Shown piece after piece: positions 1 through 8,364 of a DNA stretch of 64,000 nt (position 1 is its first letter; the number at the start of each line of letters is the position of its first letter). Position numbers and translations under genes: made by a program. Source of the DNA: SIG440 sp045120135 (GTDB lineage: Bacteria > Bacillota > Clostridia > Monoglobales > Monoglobaceae); NCBI GenBank assembly GCA_045120135.1, contig JBGVEN010000010.1, forward strand, positions 248,001 through 312,000, written 5' to 3'. A model generated the notes under the pieces. It had not been told where the DNA came from. It searched no databases and saw nothing but the letters and a program-made list of their open reading frames with translations.

Positions 1-1062
1 TACCTTATGATGTTCAAACAAATATTTTACAGCCATGCTGTCGGTTAACGGCCCCATAATAGTTCCCGGTATATTTCTTTTAATCATTTCTCGAAGCAAA
101 TGAGTTCCATCTCCCGGAGCCCCACCACCAGGATTATCTGAAGCTTCGTTTATTACTACATATCCATCCTTTACCTTTGATAGAGCAACATCCATAGCTT
201 CTTCAACCGACAAAGATGGTTCTGAAAAGTCGTATCTTCTTTGCCAAACAAACTCCGCAAGTTCTTCGGCTTCTTTTATTGGAGTATAACCATCGGCAAC
301 CACCAGTACAGAGCATGAAGAACAAGGACAGTCTGCCGCAGAAAAGCCAAAAAAGAACGTGGCATCTATAAGATTATACTTTTTTACGCACTCAGCAGCA
401 AATTCCATTATTTCTTTACCAGGTCCGCTTACGGTTCGTCCCGTTGTCGCCGGAATTAATAGCGGTATTCTCTTCAAACACATCTTGGGATTTAATTCGC
501 CCTTTATATGACGAATTAAAGATTTTGCAGCTCTGTATCCCGCCTCTTCACAGTCGATATGCGGAACTGTCTTTATCCCATAAAGCCCATCAGACAGGTT
601 AATCATATCCTGACTCAAATTAGCATGGGCGTCTAATGATGATACCATCGGAATATCACCAATAACATCTCTCATTCTCTTAAAGCTGTACCGCTCTAAA
701 TCAAGGTCTACTTCCGAACAACCTGCTCCGTGAACCGCAAAAAATACACCATCAAAGTCTCCCATATGTTTTTTTACATCATTTGTTATGTGGTCCATAA
801 CATAAGAAGCACACTCTTTTGACATAATCGGTCCTGCACCAAAATTACCACCACGAGTTGCTAAATCAACAGGAATCGGCTCTGCTCCTTCTTCTTCAAT
901 TGCCCTTAATGCTCCGCCTATATATGTCGCTGTTCCTTTAAACTGACTAATGACATTTTCAGCTTTAACCCACCCTTTTGGAACTAATGTTTCAAATGTG
1001 GTTTTTCCGATAGCAAAGCTATTTGTTTCATTTCCAAATTGCGTTAAAAGTATTTTCACCAT
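1..1062 (-). CDS. M81 family metallopeptidase (MlrC-like), C-terminus cut by window edge
   Basis: The 354 visible codons match the M81/DUF1485 family, whose founding member MlrC is a zinc peptidase that cleaves linearised microcystin. Asp144, His146 (in SLDAHANLS) and His168 (in KTVPHIDC) have the 2- and 22-residue spacing of the predicted MlrC zinc ligands. HGAG lies at 111–114 and a glycine-rich NPGGGAPGDGTH motif near the visible end. The reading frame is still open at base 1, so the C-terminus is missing. ATG at 1062 sits only 2 bases after GGAGGA, so the next codon (GTG) may be the true start. It is the third gene of a minus-strand run with AtuA and DUF4387 genes, so a catabolic amidohydrolase or peptidase role on a small molecule is more likely than toxin degradation. 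The substrate is unknown. Confidence 0.85.
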   Translation of the reverse strand, partial: MVKILLTQFGNETNSFAIGKTTFETLVPKGWVKAENVISQFKGTATYIGGALRAIEEEGAEPIPVDLATRGGNFGAGPIMSKECASYVMDHITNDVKKHMGDFDGVFFAVHGAGCSEVDLDLERYSFKRMRDVIGDIPMVSSLDAHANLSQDMINLSDGLYGIKTVPHIDCEEAGYRAAKSLIRHIKGELNPKMCLKRIPLLIPATTGRTVSGPGKEIMEFAAECVKKYNLIDATFFFGFSAADCPCSSCSVLVVADGYTPIKEAEELAEFVWQRRYDFSEPSLSVEEAMDVALSKVKDGYVVINEASDNPGGGAPGDGTHLLREMIKRNIPGTIMGPLTDSMAVKYLFEHHKV

Positions 1063-1162
1063 ATTCCTCCATTCAGATGATTTCTATTATAAAGAACAAA
1101 CGTAGCACAAGTTACACTTTAACTTGGAATAATCTTTATTTATACTTCTCATCTTTTTTGCT

Positions 1163-1462
1163 TTACAATACGATATTTGCAAGGGGCATATGTTGCTGAC
1201 AACCGTAAATATCATTATCCGCAAGGCTACCGCTTATATTTTTTCTTGGGAATGTTATTTTTATGGAATTTACAACACCATAGGATATAATATCTATTTT
1301 TTCTTCGGGAACACCATAAGCTTTTGAAATATCAGTTTTATTAAGCCTTTGTCCGACATATTCCATATCCTCTTTTGTGTTAAAAATTAAATCAAATGTA
1401 ATAAAAAGCGGACCTGCATTTTTACTTCTCAAAATCTTTGTATAATCAATTAGTTTTTTCAT
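1163..1462 (-). CDS. DUF4387 (AtuA-like C-terminal ferredoxin-fold) protein
   Basis: A 99-residue protein with the DUF4387 signature near the N-terminus (YTKILRSKNAGP followed by a FDLIF strand) and a conserved GCQQHMP near the C-terminus. In many bacteria this domain is encoded next to, or fused to, the AtuA domain, and the two probably form one functional unit. I chose ATG at 1462 because GAGGAGG lies 6 bases upstream. A longer version would start inside the previous gene without a ribosome binding site. It begins 1 base after the AtuA stop (TGAAATG), so translation is probably coupled. The biochemical role is not established. Confidence 0.85.
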   Translation of the reverse strand: MKKLIDYTKILRSKNAGPLFITFDLIFNTKEDMEYVGQRLNKTDISKAYGVPEEKIDIISYGVVNSIKITFPRKNISGSLADNDIYGCQQHMPLANIVL

Positions 1463-1463
1463 T

Positions 1464-2777
1464 TCAAACCTCCTCAATTATAATCTTTGAAGTTTCAAGC
1501 AAAGAATCAACCTTTGCCAGATGGAATACGGAAAATTCGTAAACCTCACCAACATGGATATCTGAAGGTGAAAACGGAAATGCAAGGTTACCGGCTGTTG
1601 ATTTTCTTCCCTCATAGTCACAATGGAGCATTCTGCTTCTAACCAGTGCACATACGGTGTCTGCAATTTCCTGTGTTTTTCCGACAACATCTATTACAAT
1701 ACCCATTGAACTTTCTTTTCCACCACTTGTTTTGAAGAAAATTTTATAACTGTCGTCAGACATAGTTTTCTTTGTATTTTCTTTTACAAAATCCGTAACA
1801 GTATTTATGATTAAATCAATATTTTCGATAGTTTTAGGGTCATAAATTGTTGCAGGACATATTGTTCTGTAGCCTGCACATCTGACGCCCTCAAGCTTTA
1901 ATGTCTTTTCTGTTGCCTCTTCAAATTCCGAACCTGAAATCCGTACTGTTCTTTCGTCAATTTGAGTAAATACAGAGTTTTTAAGGTTACAAACTCCGTC
2001 AGGCTCAAATATTAAATAAGGATTTGATTGTTCATAAAGCGTATGTGCCGCCACTCTATCTACTGTACATTTTCTGATTGGGTTTGCAGGACGTAGTTCA
2101 AAATAATCATCATACATATACGCCTGCATTACATCAGCTGCGGCAACGGGTTCAGAGCACATTGCTCCGCACTCCATAATTTTTGCCATATGAAAAGCAA
2201 GTCCCTCTTTGTAGCCCTCATAAATACAAGGTGCCGCATAAATTGCAGTGTCACAAGCACGTCCGCAAATAATTACATCAACCTTTTGTTTGAGCAATTC
2301 AATAATAGGTGCAATACCTATTTGGCTTACAATTTTAACGCTGTCCTTAATTAAATTTTTATCCGTAGGAAATTCGTCACTCATATTAATAAGCTTTCCG
2401 CTGTCTAATTTTTCAAGTACGTATTCTATCCCTACATCACTTAAAATTGTACCTAATTTAAAATTTAAATTCTGTTCTTTCGCAACTTCAAGTAATATTT
2501 CTTTGAGCCATGCTACATGCTGTTTGCTTCCTGCACCGCCTGCCGTTCCTATAATAAAAGGCGCCTTATGTTGTAAAGCTTTTACCAGAGCCAGCGATAA
2601 ATCTCTTTTCACTGCACCGCGGTCTGTAAATGATTTACCACTGCCGAGATAATAAGGTCCGGGGTCAGTAGAACCCGCATCAACCCCAAGATAATCAACC
2701 TTTTCCGAAAAAGCTATATTAAGAGCTTCCTCGCTGTACCCATAACCTAAAAGTCCGTTTAATGCAACAATTTTCAT
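1464..2777 (-). CDS. AtuA family protein (DUF1446, acyclic terpene utilisation type)
   Basis: A protein of 437 residues matching the AtuA/DUF1446 family. It has an N-terminal Rossmann-like start (MKIVALNGLLGYG), DAGSTDPGPYYLG near residue 35, IIGTAGGAGS near 78, and ICGRACDTAIYAAP near 170. AtuA was named from Pseudomonas citronellol/geraniol degradation genes, but its reaction is unknown, and in Clostridia terpene catabolism should not be assumed. ATG at 2777 has AGGTGA 6 bases upstream and is preferred to an upstream GTG lying inside that site. It is the first gene of the AtuA–DUF4387–M81 run and faces the AraC gene. A second copy of the pair lies at 17.6–19.3 kb. Confidence 0.87.
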   Translation of the reverse strand: MKIVALNGLLGYGYSEEALNIAFSEKVDYLGVDAGSTDPGPYYLGSGKSFTDRGAVKRDLSLALVKALQHKAPFIIGTAGGAGSKQHVAWLKEILLEVAKEQNLNFKLGTILSDVGIEYVLEKLDSGKLINMSDEFPTDKNLIKDSVKIVSQIGIAPIIELLKQKVDVIICGRACDTAIYAAPCIYEGYKEGLAFHMAKIMECGAMCSEPVAAADVMQAYMYDDYFELRPANPIRKCTVDRVAAHTLYEQSNPYLIFEPDGVCNLKNSVFTQIDERTVRISGSEFEEATEKTLKLEGVRCAGYRTICPATIYDPKTIENIDLIINTVTDFVKENTKKTMSDDSYKIFFKTSGGKESSMGIVIDVVGKTQEIADTVCALVRSRMLHCDYEGRKSTAGNLAFPFSPSDIHVGEVYEFSVFHLAKVDSLLETSKIIIEEV

Positions 2778-2796
2778 AACTATCACCTCACTTTTA

Positions 2797-2872
2797 TTCT
2801 AGCACAATGAAATTCGATTATATTGCATTTATTCTTTTTTATATTGCATTAATTCCAAATTAGTGTTATAAT
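2797..2872. promoter_or_regulatory. Divergent promoters with AraC-type direct repeat operators
   Basis: Two copies of TTATATTGCATTWATTC lie at 2818–2834 and 2839–2855, exactly 21 bp apart and in the same orientation, as expected for an AraC-family activator binding one face of the helix. On the plus strand TTGCAT (2844–2849), 17 bp and TATAAT (2867–2872) form the araC-like gene promoter, whose -35 lies inside the second repeat. On the minus strand TAGAAT (about 2797–2802) has no good -35. The first repeat covers that place, which suggests activator-dependent transcription of the AtuA operon and autoregulation of the regulator. Confidence 0.65.
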
Positions 2873-2892
2873 ACAAACAGAGGTGAATTAAA

Positions 2893-3765
2893 ATGAACGT
2901 CAAAAATTTTGTTCTTTCCTATTATGAAAACTCTACTGAAAATTTTCATATTCAAAAACTTGATAAGGTTACAGAAGCTCAAAAGCCTCATACGCATGAA
3001 TATTTTCAGATTTATTTTATATCAAAAGGTACTCTTGAACATTATGTAGAAAACGAGTCAGCTCATTTAAATCAAGGGGATATGTTTATTATTCCGCCAG
3101 GAGTAACGCATCACATCTCCCCCTCCCCCAACACGGTGTTTTATTCACTTTCTTTTATGGAAGAATTATTTGAAGAACAATACACGAACAGTAAACTTAC
3201 AAAAAACTTTCTTCGTTTTCTGCAAACAAACGAAATTGAATATATAAAACCTAAAATAACAATAAATCCAGACGAAATCTTCTACATTGAGAGCATTATG
3301 GCACATATATTAAAAGAGTTCAACAACAAGCCTTTTGCCCACCACGATACAGTACAAGCATATACACACTTACTTGTCACAATGCTTGCCCGGGAGTATT
3401 TTTCTAAAACTGTCCATAATATAACAGACCACTTTGAAGATAATAAACAGTTTATTCTTCACTGTGTGGAATATATAAAAAATAATTTTGCAGACAAAAT
3501 TACATTAAATGAAATCTCAAAAAAATCTGCTATGTCAAAAAGCAATTTTTGCGCTCTCTTTTTTAAAATAACAGGTCATACATTTAATGATTACTTAAAC
3601 ATTTGCCGTATCAAAGCGGCAACTTCGTACATAAAAAATGGTTACAAAATCACTGCTATTTACGGATTGTGCGGGTATAATGATTTTTCTACTTTTAACA
3701 GAAATTTTAATAAATTAATGGGAATGTCTCCACGCGATTACAAAAAGCAATTGTATTTAAATTAA
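2893..3765 (+). CDS. AraC family transcriptional regulator with cupin sensor domain
   Basis: 290 residues. Residues about 25–110 form a cupin-like sensor domain (HTHEYFQIYFISKG, then GDMFIIPPGVTHH). Residues about 185–288 form the two-helix-turn-helix AraC DNA-binding domain, ending FNRNFNKLMGMSPRDYKK. Such proteins usually activate a sugar or small-molecule catabolic operon when the cupin domain binds ligand. The start ATG follows AGAGGTGAAT. It is divergent from the AtuA–DUF4387–M81 genes, and the direct repeats between them fit regulation of that operon. Confidence 0.9.
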   Translation: MNVKNFVLSYYENSTENFHIQKLDKVTEAQKPHTHEYFQIYFISKGTLEHYVENESAHLNQGDMFIIPPGVTHHISPSPNTVFYSLSFMEELFEEQYTNSKLTKNFLRFLQTNEIEYIKPKITINPDEIFYIESIMAHILKEFNNKPFAHHDTVQAYTHLLVTMLAREYFSKTVHNITDHFEDNKQFILHCVEYIKNNFADKITLNEISKKSAMSKSNFCALFFKITGHTFNDYLNICRIKAATSYIKNGYKITAIYGLCGYNDFSTFNRNFNKLMGMSPRDYKKQLYLN

Positions 3766-3780
3766 CTATTTATTAATAGT

Positions 3781-3825
3781 AAAAAGAAATCCAACGTTGC
3801 AATAGTAAAGTCGGATTTCTTTTTT
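3781..3825. terminator. Bidirectional intrinsic terminator between araC-like gene and pnp
   Basis: AAAAAGAAATCC at 3781–3792 pairs with GGATTTCTTTTT at 3813–3824. The A and T tails make it work as a rho-independent terminator for the plus-strand regulator and for the convergent pnp transcript. Confidence 0.85.
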
Positions 3826-3840
3826 ATAATCGCAAATTAA

Positions 3841-5922
3841 TTATTCAGTTACAATTCTTTTGAGGTTAATTCTGCCCATTTTATCTATTTCGATAACCTG
3901 AACTTTAATATCATCACCTATTTTAACAACATCTTCAACCTTTTCAACTCTTGCCTTGTCAAGCTTTGAAATGTGAACAAGACCATCTTTACCGGGCAGG
4001 AACTCAACAAATGCACCGAAGTCCATAATTCTTACAACCTTACCATCGTAAACTTCACCAATTTCGGGTTCTTTAACAATACCTTCAATGATCTTGCGTG
4101 CTGCTTCGCCCATTTCACTATTTGGAGCAGAAATAAATACGCGACCGTCTTCTTCGATATCAATCTTTGCGCCAGTATCCGCAACAATCTTCTGAATAAC
4201 CTTACCGCCAGAACCGATAACGTCACGAATTTTGTCAACGGGAATCTCGATGTGGATTACCTTGGGAGCGTACTGTGAAACTTCTGCTCTGGGTTCTGCG
4301 ATTGCTTTAAGCATAACTTCGTCTAAGATATAGTATCTTGCATCTCTTGTTTCTGTAAGAGCGTTTTTAATAATTTCAGGTGTAAGACCGTCAATTTTGA
4401 GGTCCATCTGAATTGCAGTAATACCTTTCTTTGTACCTGCAACCTTGAAGTCCATATCGCCAAAGAAGTCTTCAAGACCCTGAATATCAAGAATAGTAAT
4501 AAATCTTTCACCCTCTGTAACAAGACCTACTGAAATACCTGCAACGGGAGCCTTAATCGGAACACCTGCATCCATAAGAGCAAGTGTGCTGCCGCAGATA
4601 CTACCCTGTGATGTTGAACCGTTTGAGCTGAGTACTTCTGATACAAGTCTGATTGCGTAGGGGAATTCTTCCTCGCTGGGAATAACAGGAACAAGTGCAC
4701 GTTCAGCAAGTGCACCATGACCGATTTCACGTCTACCGGGGCCTCTTGAGGGCTTTGTTTCACCAACACTGTATGAGGGGAAGTTGTAATGATGGATATA
4801 TCTTCTGTATTCTTCGTTATCAAGACCATCAATAATCTGAGCATCACCAAGTGCACCAAGAGTTGCAACTGTCATAACCTGGGTCTGTCCTCTTCTGAAA
4901 AGACCGCTACCATGTGCTCTGGGGAGAAGTCCAACCTCCGAAGAAAGGGGTCTGAGCTGCTGAATCTTTCTTCCATCAACACGCTTGCCTTCATCAAGCA
5001 ACCAGCGTCTTACGATTGTTTTCTGCAGCTTGTAAAGTGCATCTTCAATATCCTGACCACATTCTTCTGCAGGGTATTTTTCTTCAAAGTTTTCATAAAC
5101 CTTTTCGTATACAACCTTAAGGTTTTCGTCTCTTACAGCCTTATCGTCTGTATCAAGAGCTTCCTTTACCATATCGGTTGCAAATGCTGCAATGTCATCA
5201 AATATTTCTTCGTTTACAACGATATGCTCATATTCAAACTTGGGTTTACCAATTTCATCCTGAATACCCTTAATGAACTCACAAATCTTTTTAATTTCTT
5301 CGTGTGCAAACATAATCGCATCGTACATTACATCTTCGGGGACTTCGTTAGCACCGGCTTCAATCATAACAACCTTCTGGAGACTACCTGCAACTGTGAG
5401 GTTGAGGTCACTCTTTTCGCGCTGCTGGACTGTGGGGTTGATAATGAATTCGCCATCAATAAGACCAACATAAACTGCAGCGATAGGACCATTAAAGGGA
5501 ATATCAGAAACTGATACTGCTGCTGATGAACCAATCATTGCACAGAATTCGGGAGCGTTGTCCTGCTCAACAGACATAACAGTTGAAACGATTGATACAT
5601 CATTTCTAAGATCCTTGGGGAAAAGAGGTCTCATAGGTCTGTCTATAACACGAGCTGTAAGGATTGCATTTTCAGAGGGTCTGCCCTCTCTCTTTAAAAA
5701 GCTACCGGGAATTTTACCTACAGCATACATTCTTTCCTCATAATCAATGCTGAGCGGGAAAAAGTCAATACCATCACGGGGCTTTGCTGACGCTGTTGCT
5801 GCGGTAACAACAACTGTATCACCATACCTTACAATAACAGAGCCGTTTGCAAGCTCTGCAACTTTGCCGAATTCAAGACTAAGCTTTCTGCCGGCAACTT
5901 CTGTTTCAAAAATTCTACTCAT
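3841..5922 (-). CDS. pnp: Polynucleotide phosphorylase (3'-5' exoribonuclease)
   Basis: 693 residues, the normal length. Two RNase PH domains (about 10–140 and 310–450), separated by the alpha-helical domain, are followed by a KH domain with the IGSGGKVIQKI loop near 560 and a C-terminal S1 domain (GAFVEFLPGKDGLVHISKL) near 630–690. The phosphorolytic core motif FRRGQTQV and the GHGALAERAL segment are present. The enzyme degrades RNA with inorganic phosphate and releases nucleoside diphosphates. It lies downstream of rpsO, the classical rpsO–pnp order, behind a long stem-loop leader. Start ATG at 5922 follows AAAGGAGG. Confidence 0.98.
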   Translation of the reverse strand: MSRIFETEVAGRKLSLEFGKVAELANGSVIVRYGDTVVVTAATASAKPRDGIDFFPLSIDYEERMYAVGKIPGSFLKREGRPSENAILTARVIDRPMRPLFPKDLRNDVSIVSTVMSVEQDNAPEFCAMIGSSAAVSVSDIPFNGPIAAVYVGLIDGEFIINPTVQQREKSDLNLTVAGSLQKVVMIEAGANEVPEDVMYDAIMFAHEEIKKICEFIKGIQDEIGKPKFEYEHIVVNEEIFDDIAAFATDMVKEALDTDDKAVRDENLKVVYEKVYENFEEKYPAEECGQDIEDALYKLQKTIVRRWLLDEGKRVDGRKIQQLRPLSSEVGLLPRAHGSGLFRRGQTQVMTVATLGALGDAQIIDGLDNEEYRRYIHHYNFPSYSVGETKPSRGPGRREIGHGALAERALVPVIPSEEEFPYAIRLVSEVLSSNGSTSQGSICGSTLALMDAGVPIKAPVAGISVGLVTEGERFITILDIQGLEDFFGDMDFKVAGTKKGITAIQMDLKIDGLTPEIIKNALTETRDARYYILDEVMLKAIAEPRAEVSQYAPKVIHIEIPVDKIRDVIGSGGKVIQKIVADTGAKIDIEEDGRVFISAPNSEMGEAARKIIEGIVKEPEIGEVYDGKVVRIMDFGAFVEFLPGKDGLVHISKLDKARVEKVEDVVKIGDDIKVQVIEIDKMGRINLKRIVTE

Positions 5923-5945
5923 TTCATTTCCTCCTTTGAGTTTTC

Positions 5946-6027
5946 AGAGGTTCGCGGTCTTTAGCACTTAGAAACAGCCTTTCAAGACTAAAAAAGGATA
6001 TTTCTAACTGCTAAATCGCAAACTCTC
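5946..6027 (-). promoter_or_regulatory. Long stem-loop in the pnp 5' leader
   Basis: On the minus strand, AGAGTTTGCG plus ATTTAGCAGTTAGAAA at the 5' side pairs with TTTCTAAGTGCTAAA plus CGCGAACCTCT at the 3' side, with a few mismatches and a 3-base bulge. An inner CCTTT/AAAGG helix closes the apex. The roughly 80-nt hairpin lies about 25 bases before the pnp start. In E. coli a comparable leader hairpin, cut by RNase III, is the target of PNPase autoregulation, and a similar role is inferred here. Confidence 0.6.
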
Positions 6028-6075
6028 TTTTGTTTAAATATAAAAAAATTTATAAATATTATTACCATTAATACG

Positions 6076-6112
6076 AAATTAAGTCTTTGCCCATAACGGA
6101 CAAAGACTTAAA
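6076..6112 (-). terminator. Terminator-like hairpin after rpsO
   Basis: AAGTCTTTG (6081–6089) pairs with CAAAGACTT (6101–6109), extended by CC/GG around one mismatch. On the minus strand it follows the rpsO stop by about 13 bases and is followed by a short, weak T-rich stretch. It may terminate partially, letting some transcripts run into pnp. Confidence 0.55.
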
Positions 6113-6122
6113 ATTACGCATA

Positions 6123-6386
6123 TTAGTGTCTGAGGCCCAACTTCTCAACGATAGCACGGTATCTTTCGATATCGTTCTTCATGAGATAGTTAAGAAAGCT
6201 TCTTCTGACACCGACCATCTTAAGAAGACCGCGTCTTGAATGGTGGTCCTTCTTGTGAGTCTTAAGATGCTCGTTGAGATGGTTGATTCTCTCTGTAAGA
6301 AGAGCAATCTGAACTTCAGGAGAACCTGTATCACCTTCGTGAACAGCGTATGTCTTGATGATTTCTTCTTTTCTCTCTTTAAGCAT
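6123..6386 (-). CDS. rpsO: Small ribosomal subunit protein S15
   Basis: 87 residues, close to the usual 88–89. The family signature is clear: GDTGSPEVQIALLTERINHL near residue 20, then HHSRRGLLKMVGVRRSFLNYL. S15 binds the central domain of 16S rRNA early in 30S assembly. Start ATG follows ACGGAGGTG. Upstream is a consensus promoter and a leader of about 90 nt, and downstream is pnp. Confidence 0.98.
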   Translation of the reverse strand: MLKERKEEIIKTYAVHEGDTGSPEVQIALLTERINHLNEHLKTHKKDHHSRRGLLKMVGVRRSFLNYLMKNDIERYRAIVEKLGLRH

Positions 6387-6515
6387 TTGGTTTCACCTCC
6401 GTATAAATTTTAAATCCCCGTAAAGCTTGGTATAAGGCGGTGAATCTTCAGCCCTTAAACTAAGCAATAGGTTCATAACCTTTGGTATTATACCATAAAG
6501 ATTTGAATATGTCAA
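6387..6515 (-). promoter_or_regulatory. rpsO promoter and structured leader (possible S15 autoregulatory element)
   Basis: TTGACA (6510–6515) and TATAAT (6487–6492) are separated by 17 bp on the minus strand, a full consensus sigma-A promoter. The transcript would carry a leader of about 90 nt before the rpsO start. S15 is known to bind structured leaders of its own mRNA in several unrelated bacterial lineages, so this leader is a reasonable candidate. I did not resolve its fold. Confidence 0.6.
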
Positions 6516-6551
6516 CATAAATTTTTAAACTTTGCATTGTATAGGTTTGAA

Positions 6552-7727
6552 TCATATTGAATTTAAAAGAACATCTTTTCTGTGTAGCATTTCGTCTATC
6601 CGTGCAATATAGTCCTTAGGTTCTTTTACATTAAAAAAGCGGTCTATTCTGTCTGTTTCACGGTCTACGGTTTTTGTTACACCGCCACAGCCCAATGAAA
6701 CAATGGTCTGAACTTCTTCCATTATAAAAATGTTATAAAGACTTTCTGTCCCAGGCTTGGCATAACCAACGTTTTCAAGGTTTCCCAGCATATTTTTTTG
6801 TCTGTAAAGATAATATGGATTTTTCCCTGCTTTTAAAAGCTCTTCACGCGCAAAATCCACCATTTGTGATACTTCATCACCATCGGTCAGAGTATAATTT
6901 TCCAACGTTTCGTTCAGCTTTGAAGAACGCTTTATGCTCATTGTATGAACCGTTGTATTTTCAGGATTTAATTTTTCCACTTCTTCTACTGAATATTTAA
7001 ACATATCGAGGCTTTCTCCGGGAAGTCCCGCAATTAAATCCATATTAATCGTCTTTATTTCACATTTCCTTGCAAGGTCCATAGCGTAGCGAATATCATC
7101 GGGAGTATGGTTTCTGCCTATAATTTTAAGTGTTTCGGCATTCATTGTCTGTGGGTTTATGCTGATTCTGTCGATACCATATTTTTTTATTGTTTCCAAT
7201 TTTTCCTTTGTTACAGTATCCGGTCGACCTGCTTCAACAGTAAATTCCTTAATAGTGGACAAATCAAATTTCGTAAATAGCGAATCTAACAATTCGTCAA
7301 GCATAGGAGCACTTAGGGTTGTAGGAGTGCCTCCGCCAATATAAACCGTCTCAATGATATTCCTATTACTTTTTATAATTTCAGCAGTATATGAAATCTC
7401 TTTTTTTAGGCAAGCTAAGTATTCCGGCACAAGTTTCGCATTACCTGCAACGCTATTGGTTATAAACGAGCAATAAAGACAACGGGTCGGACAAAAAGGA
7501 ATTCCGATATAGAGGCTGATTCCTTTGGGATTCATAGCATCAATAATCGGAATTTCTATTTCTGAAATTTTTACAGCAAGAGTTGCTTTTTCGCGCGTTG
7601 CACCATACTGCTTCATAAAAGCGTCAATCGCTTGTGCAGAGCTGAGCCCTGATTTTATTAACTTACTTGCAAGCTTTACAGGGCGAATTCCCTCAAGAAC
7701 CCCCCAGGGTTTTATAACTTCATTCAT
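6552..7727 (-). CDS. hemZ: Coproporphyrinogen III oxidase-like radical SAM enzyme HemZ, short form
   Basis: 391 residues. The radical SAM CxxxCxxC cluster is C79, C83, C86 in FCPTRCLYC, followed by YIGGGTPTT and the DLIAGLPGE strand typical of HemN/HemZ proteins. The opening segment (KPWGVLEGIRPVKLA) occurs about 100 residues into Bacillus-type HemZ, so this protein lacks the usual N-terminal extension. No in-frame extension upstream is likely because ATG at 7727 overlaps the previous stop (ATGA). The family performs oxygen-independent decarboxylation in haem synthesis or related radical chemistry, and the exact substrate is not certain. It closes the mutS2–recJ–relA–MBL–hemZ run. Confidence 0.85.
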   Translation of the reverse strand: MNEVIKPWGVLEGIRPVKLASKLIKSGLSSAQAIDAFMKQYGATREKATLAVKISEIEIPIIDAMNPKGISLYIGIPFCPTRCLYCSFITNSVAGNAKLVPEYLACLKKEISYTAEIIKSNRNIIETVYIGGGTPTTLSAPMLDELLDSLFTKFDLSTIKEFTVEAGRPDTVTKEKLETIKKYGIDRISINPQTMNAETLKIIGRNHTPDDIRYAMDLARKCEIKTINMDLIAGLPGESLDMFKYSVEEVEKLNPENTTVHTMSIKRSSKLNETLENYTLTDGDEVSQMVDFAREELLKAGKNPYYLYRQKNMLGNLENVGYAKPGTESLYNIFIMEEVQTIVSLGCGGVTKTVDRETDRIDRFFNVKEPKDYIARIDEMLHRKDVLLNSI

Positions 7728-8347
7728 ATCAGGTAATGATTATCCTTTCTTTGTTTACCGATTGTGGTTGTAAAGCCGTGTCCCGGACAAACTTTAACTT
7801 CATCATCAAGAATCATAAGCTTATTTTTTATTGAACTGATTTCGTCTTCAAAGCTGCCTAAAGGAAAATCAAAACGCCCAATCGAACCGGAAAACAGTGT
7901 GTCTCCGCTAATTAATGTTGTATCATTAACGAGATAGCAAACACTTCCGGTTGTGTGCCCAGGTGTGTGAATAACCTTTATTTTTAAGCCGTCAACAGTA
8001 ATTATATCATTATCATTAATAAGTGTGTAGTTTTCAAGAATTCCTATTTGGGTCGCTTTGTCACCAGCAAGGTTGAGGTCCGGGTCAAAAAGATATTGCT
8101 CCTCCATCTCATGGAGAACACATTTTGCACCAGTCGCTTCCGCAAGCGGCTTAAGTGCCAAAATATGGTCAAAGTGGGCATGAGTTAAAAGTATTTTCTT
8201 AAGTGATAATCCATTCTCGTTAAGATACTCAAGAATTTTTTCCGGATTGTCGGGAGCATCAAATATAACTGCATTTTTTGTCACTTCATCAGCAATAAGG
8301 TAGCTGTTTGTAAGCAGTTCGCCTAATCTAAATCTATGAAAAATCAT
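7724..8347 (-). CDS. MBL-fold metallo-hydrolase (glyoxalase II-like, YcbL type)
   Basis: 207 residues. The metal-binding motif HAHFDH is at residues 56–61. A later HTPGHTTGS segment, SGDTLF, and a C-terminal PGHG complete the metallo-beta-lactamase fold. Length and motifs match the compact glyoxalase II-like proteins that lie next to relA in many Clostridia. Hydrolysis of a thioester is plausible but not shown. It begins 17 bases after the relA stop and overlaps hemZ by 4 bases, so it is probably co-transcribed. Confidence 0.9.
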   Translation of the reverse strand: MIFHRFRLGELLTNSYLIADEVTKNAVIFDAPDNPEKILEYLNENGLSLKKILLTHAHFDHILALKPLAEATGAKCVLHEMEEQYLFDPDLNLAGDKATQIGILENYTLINDNDIITVDGLKIKVIHTPGHTTGSVCYLVNDTTLISGDTLFSGSIGRFDFPLGSFEDEISSIKNKLMILDDEVKVCPGHGFTTTIGKQRKDNHYLI

Positions 8348-8364
8348 TGAGTATTCTCCGTTTC

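Noticed and set aside
4789..5514. 241-codon open frame on the plus strand within pnp
   Set aside because: It is antisense to the fully conserved PNPase gene, has low-complexity composition and no ribosome binding site.
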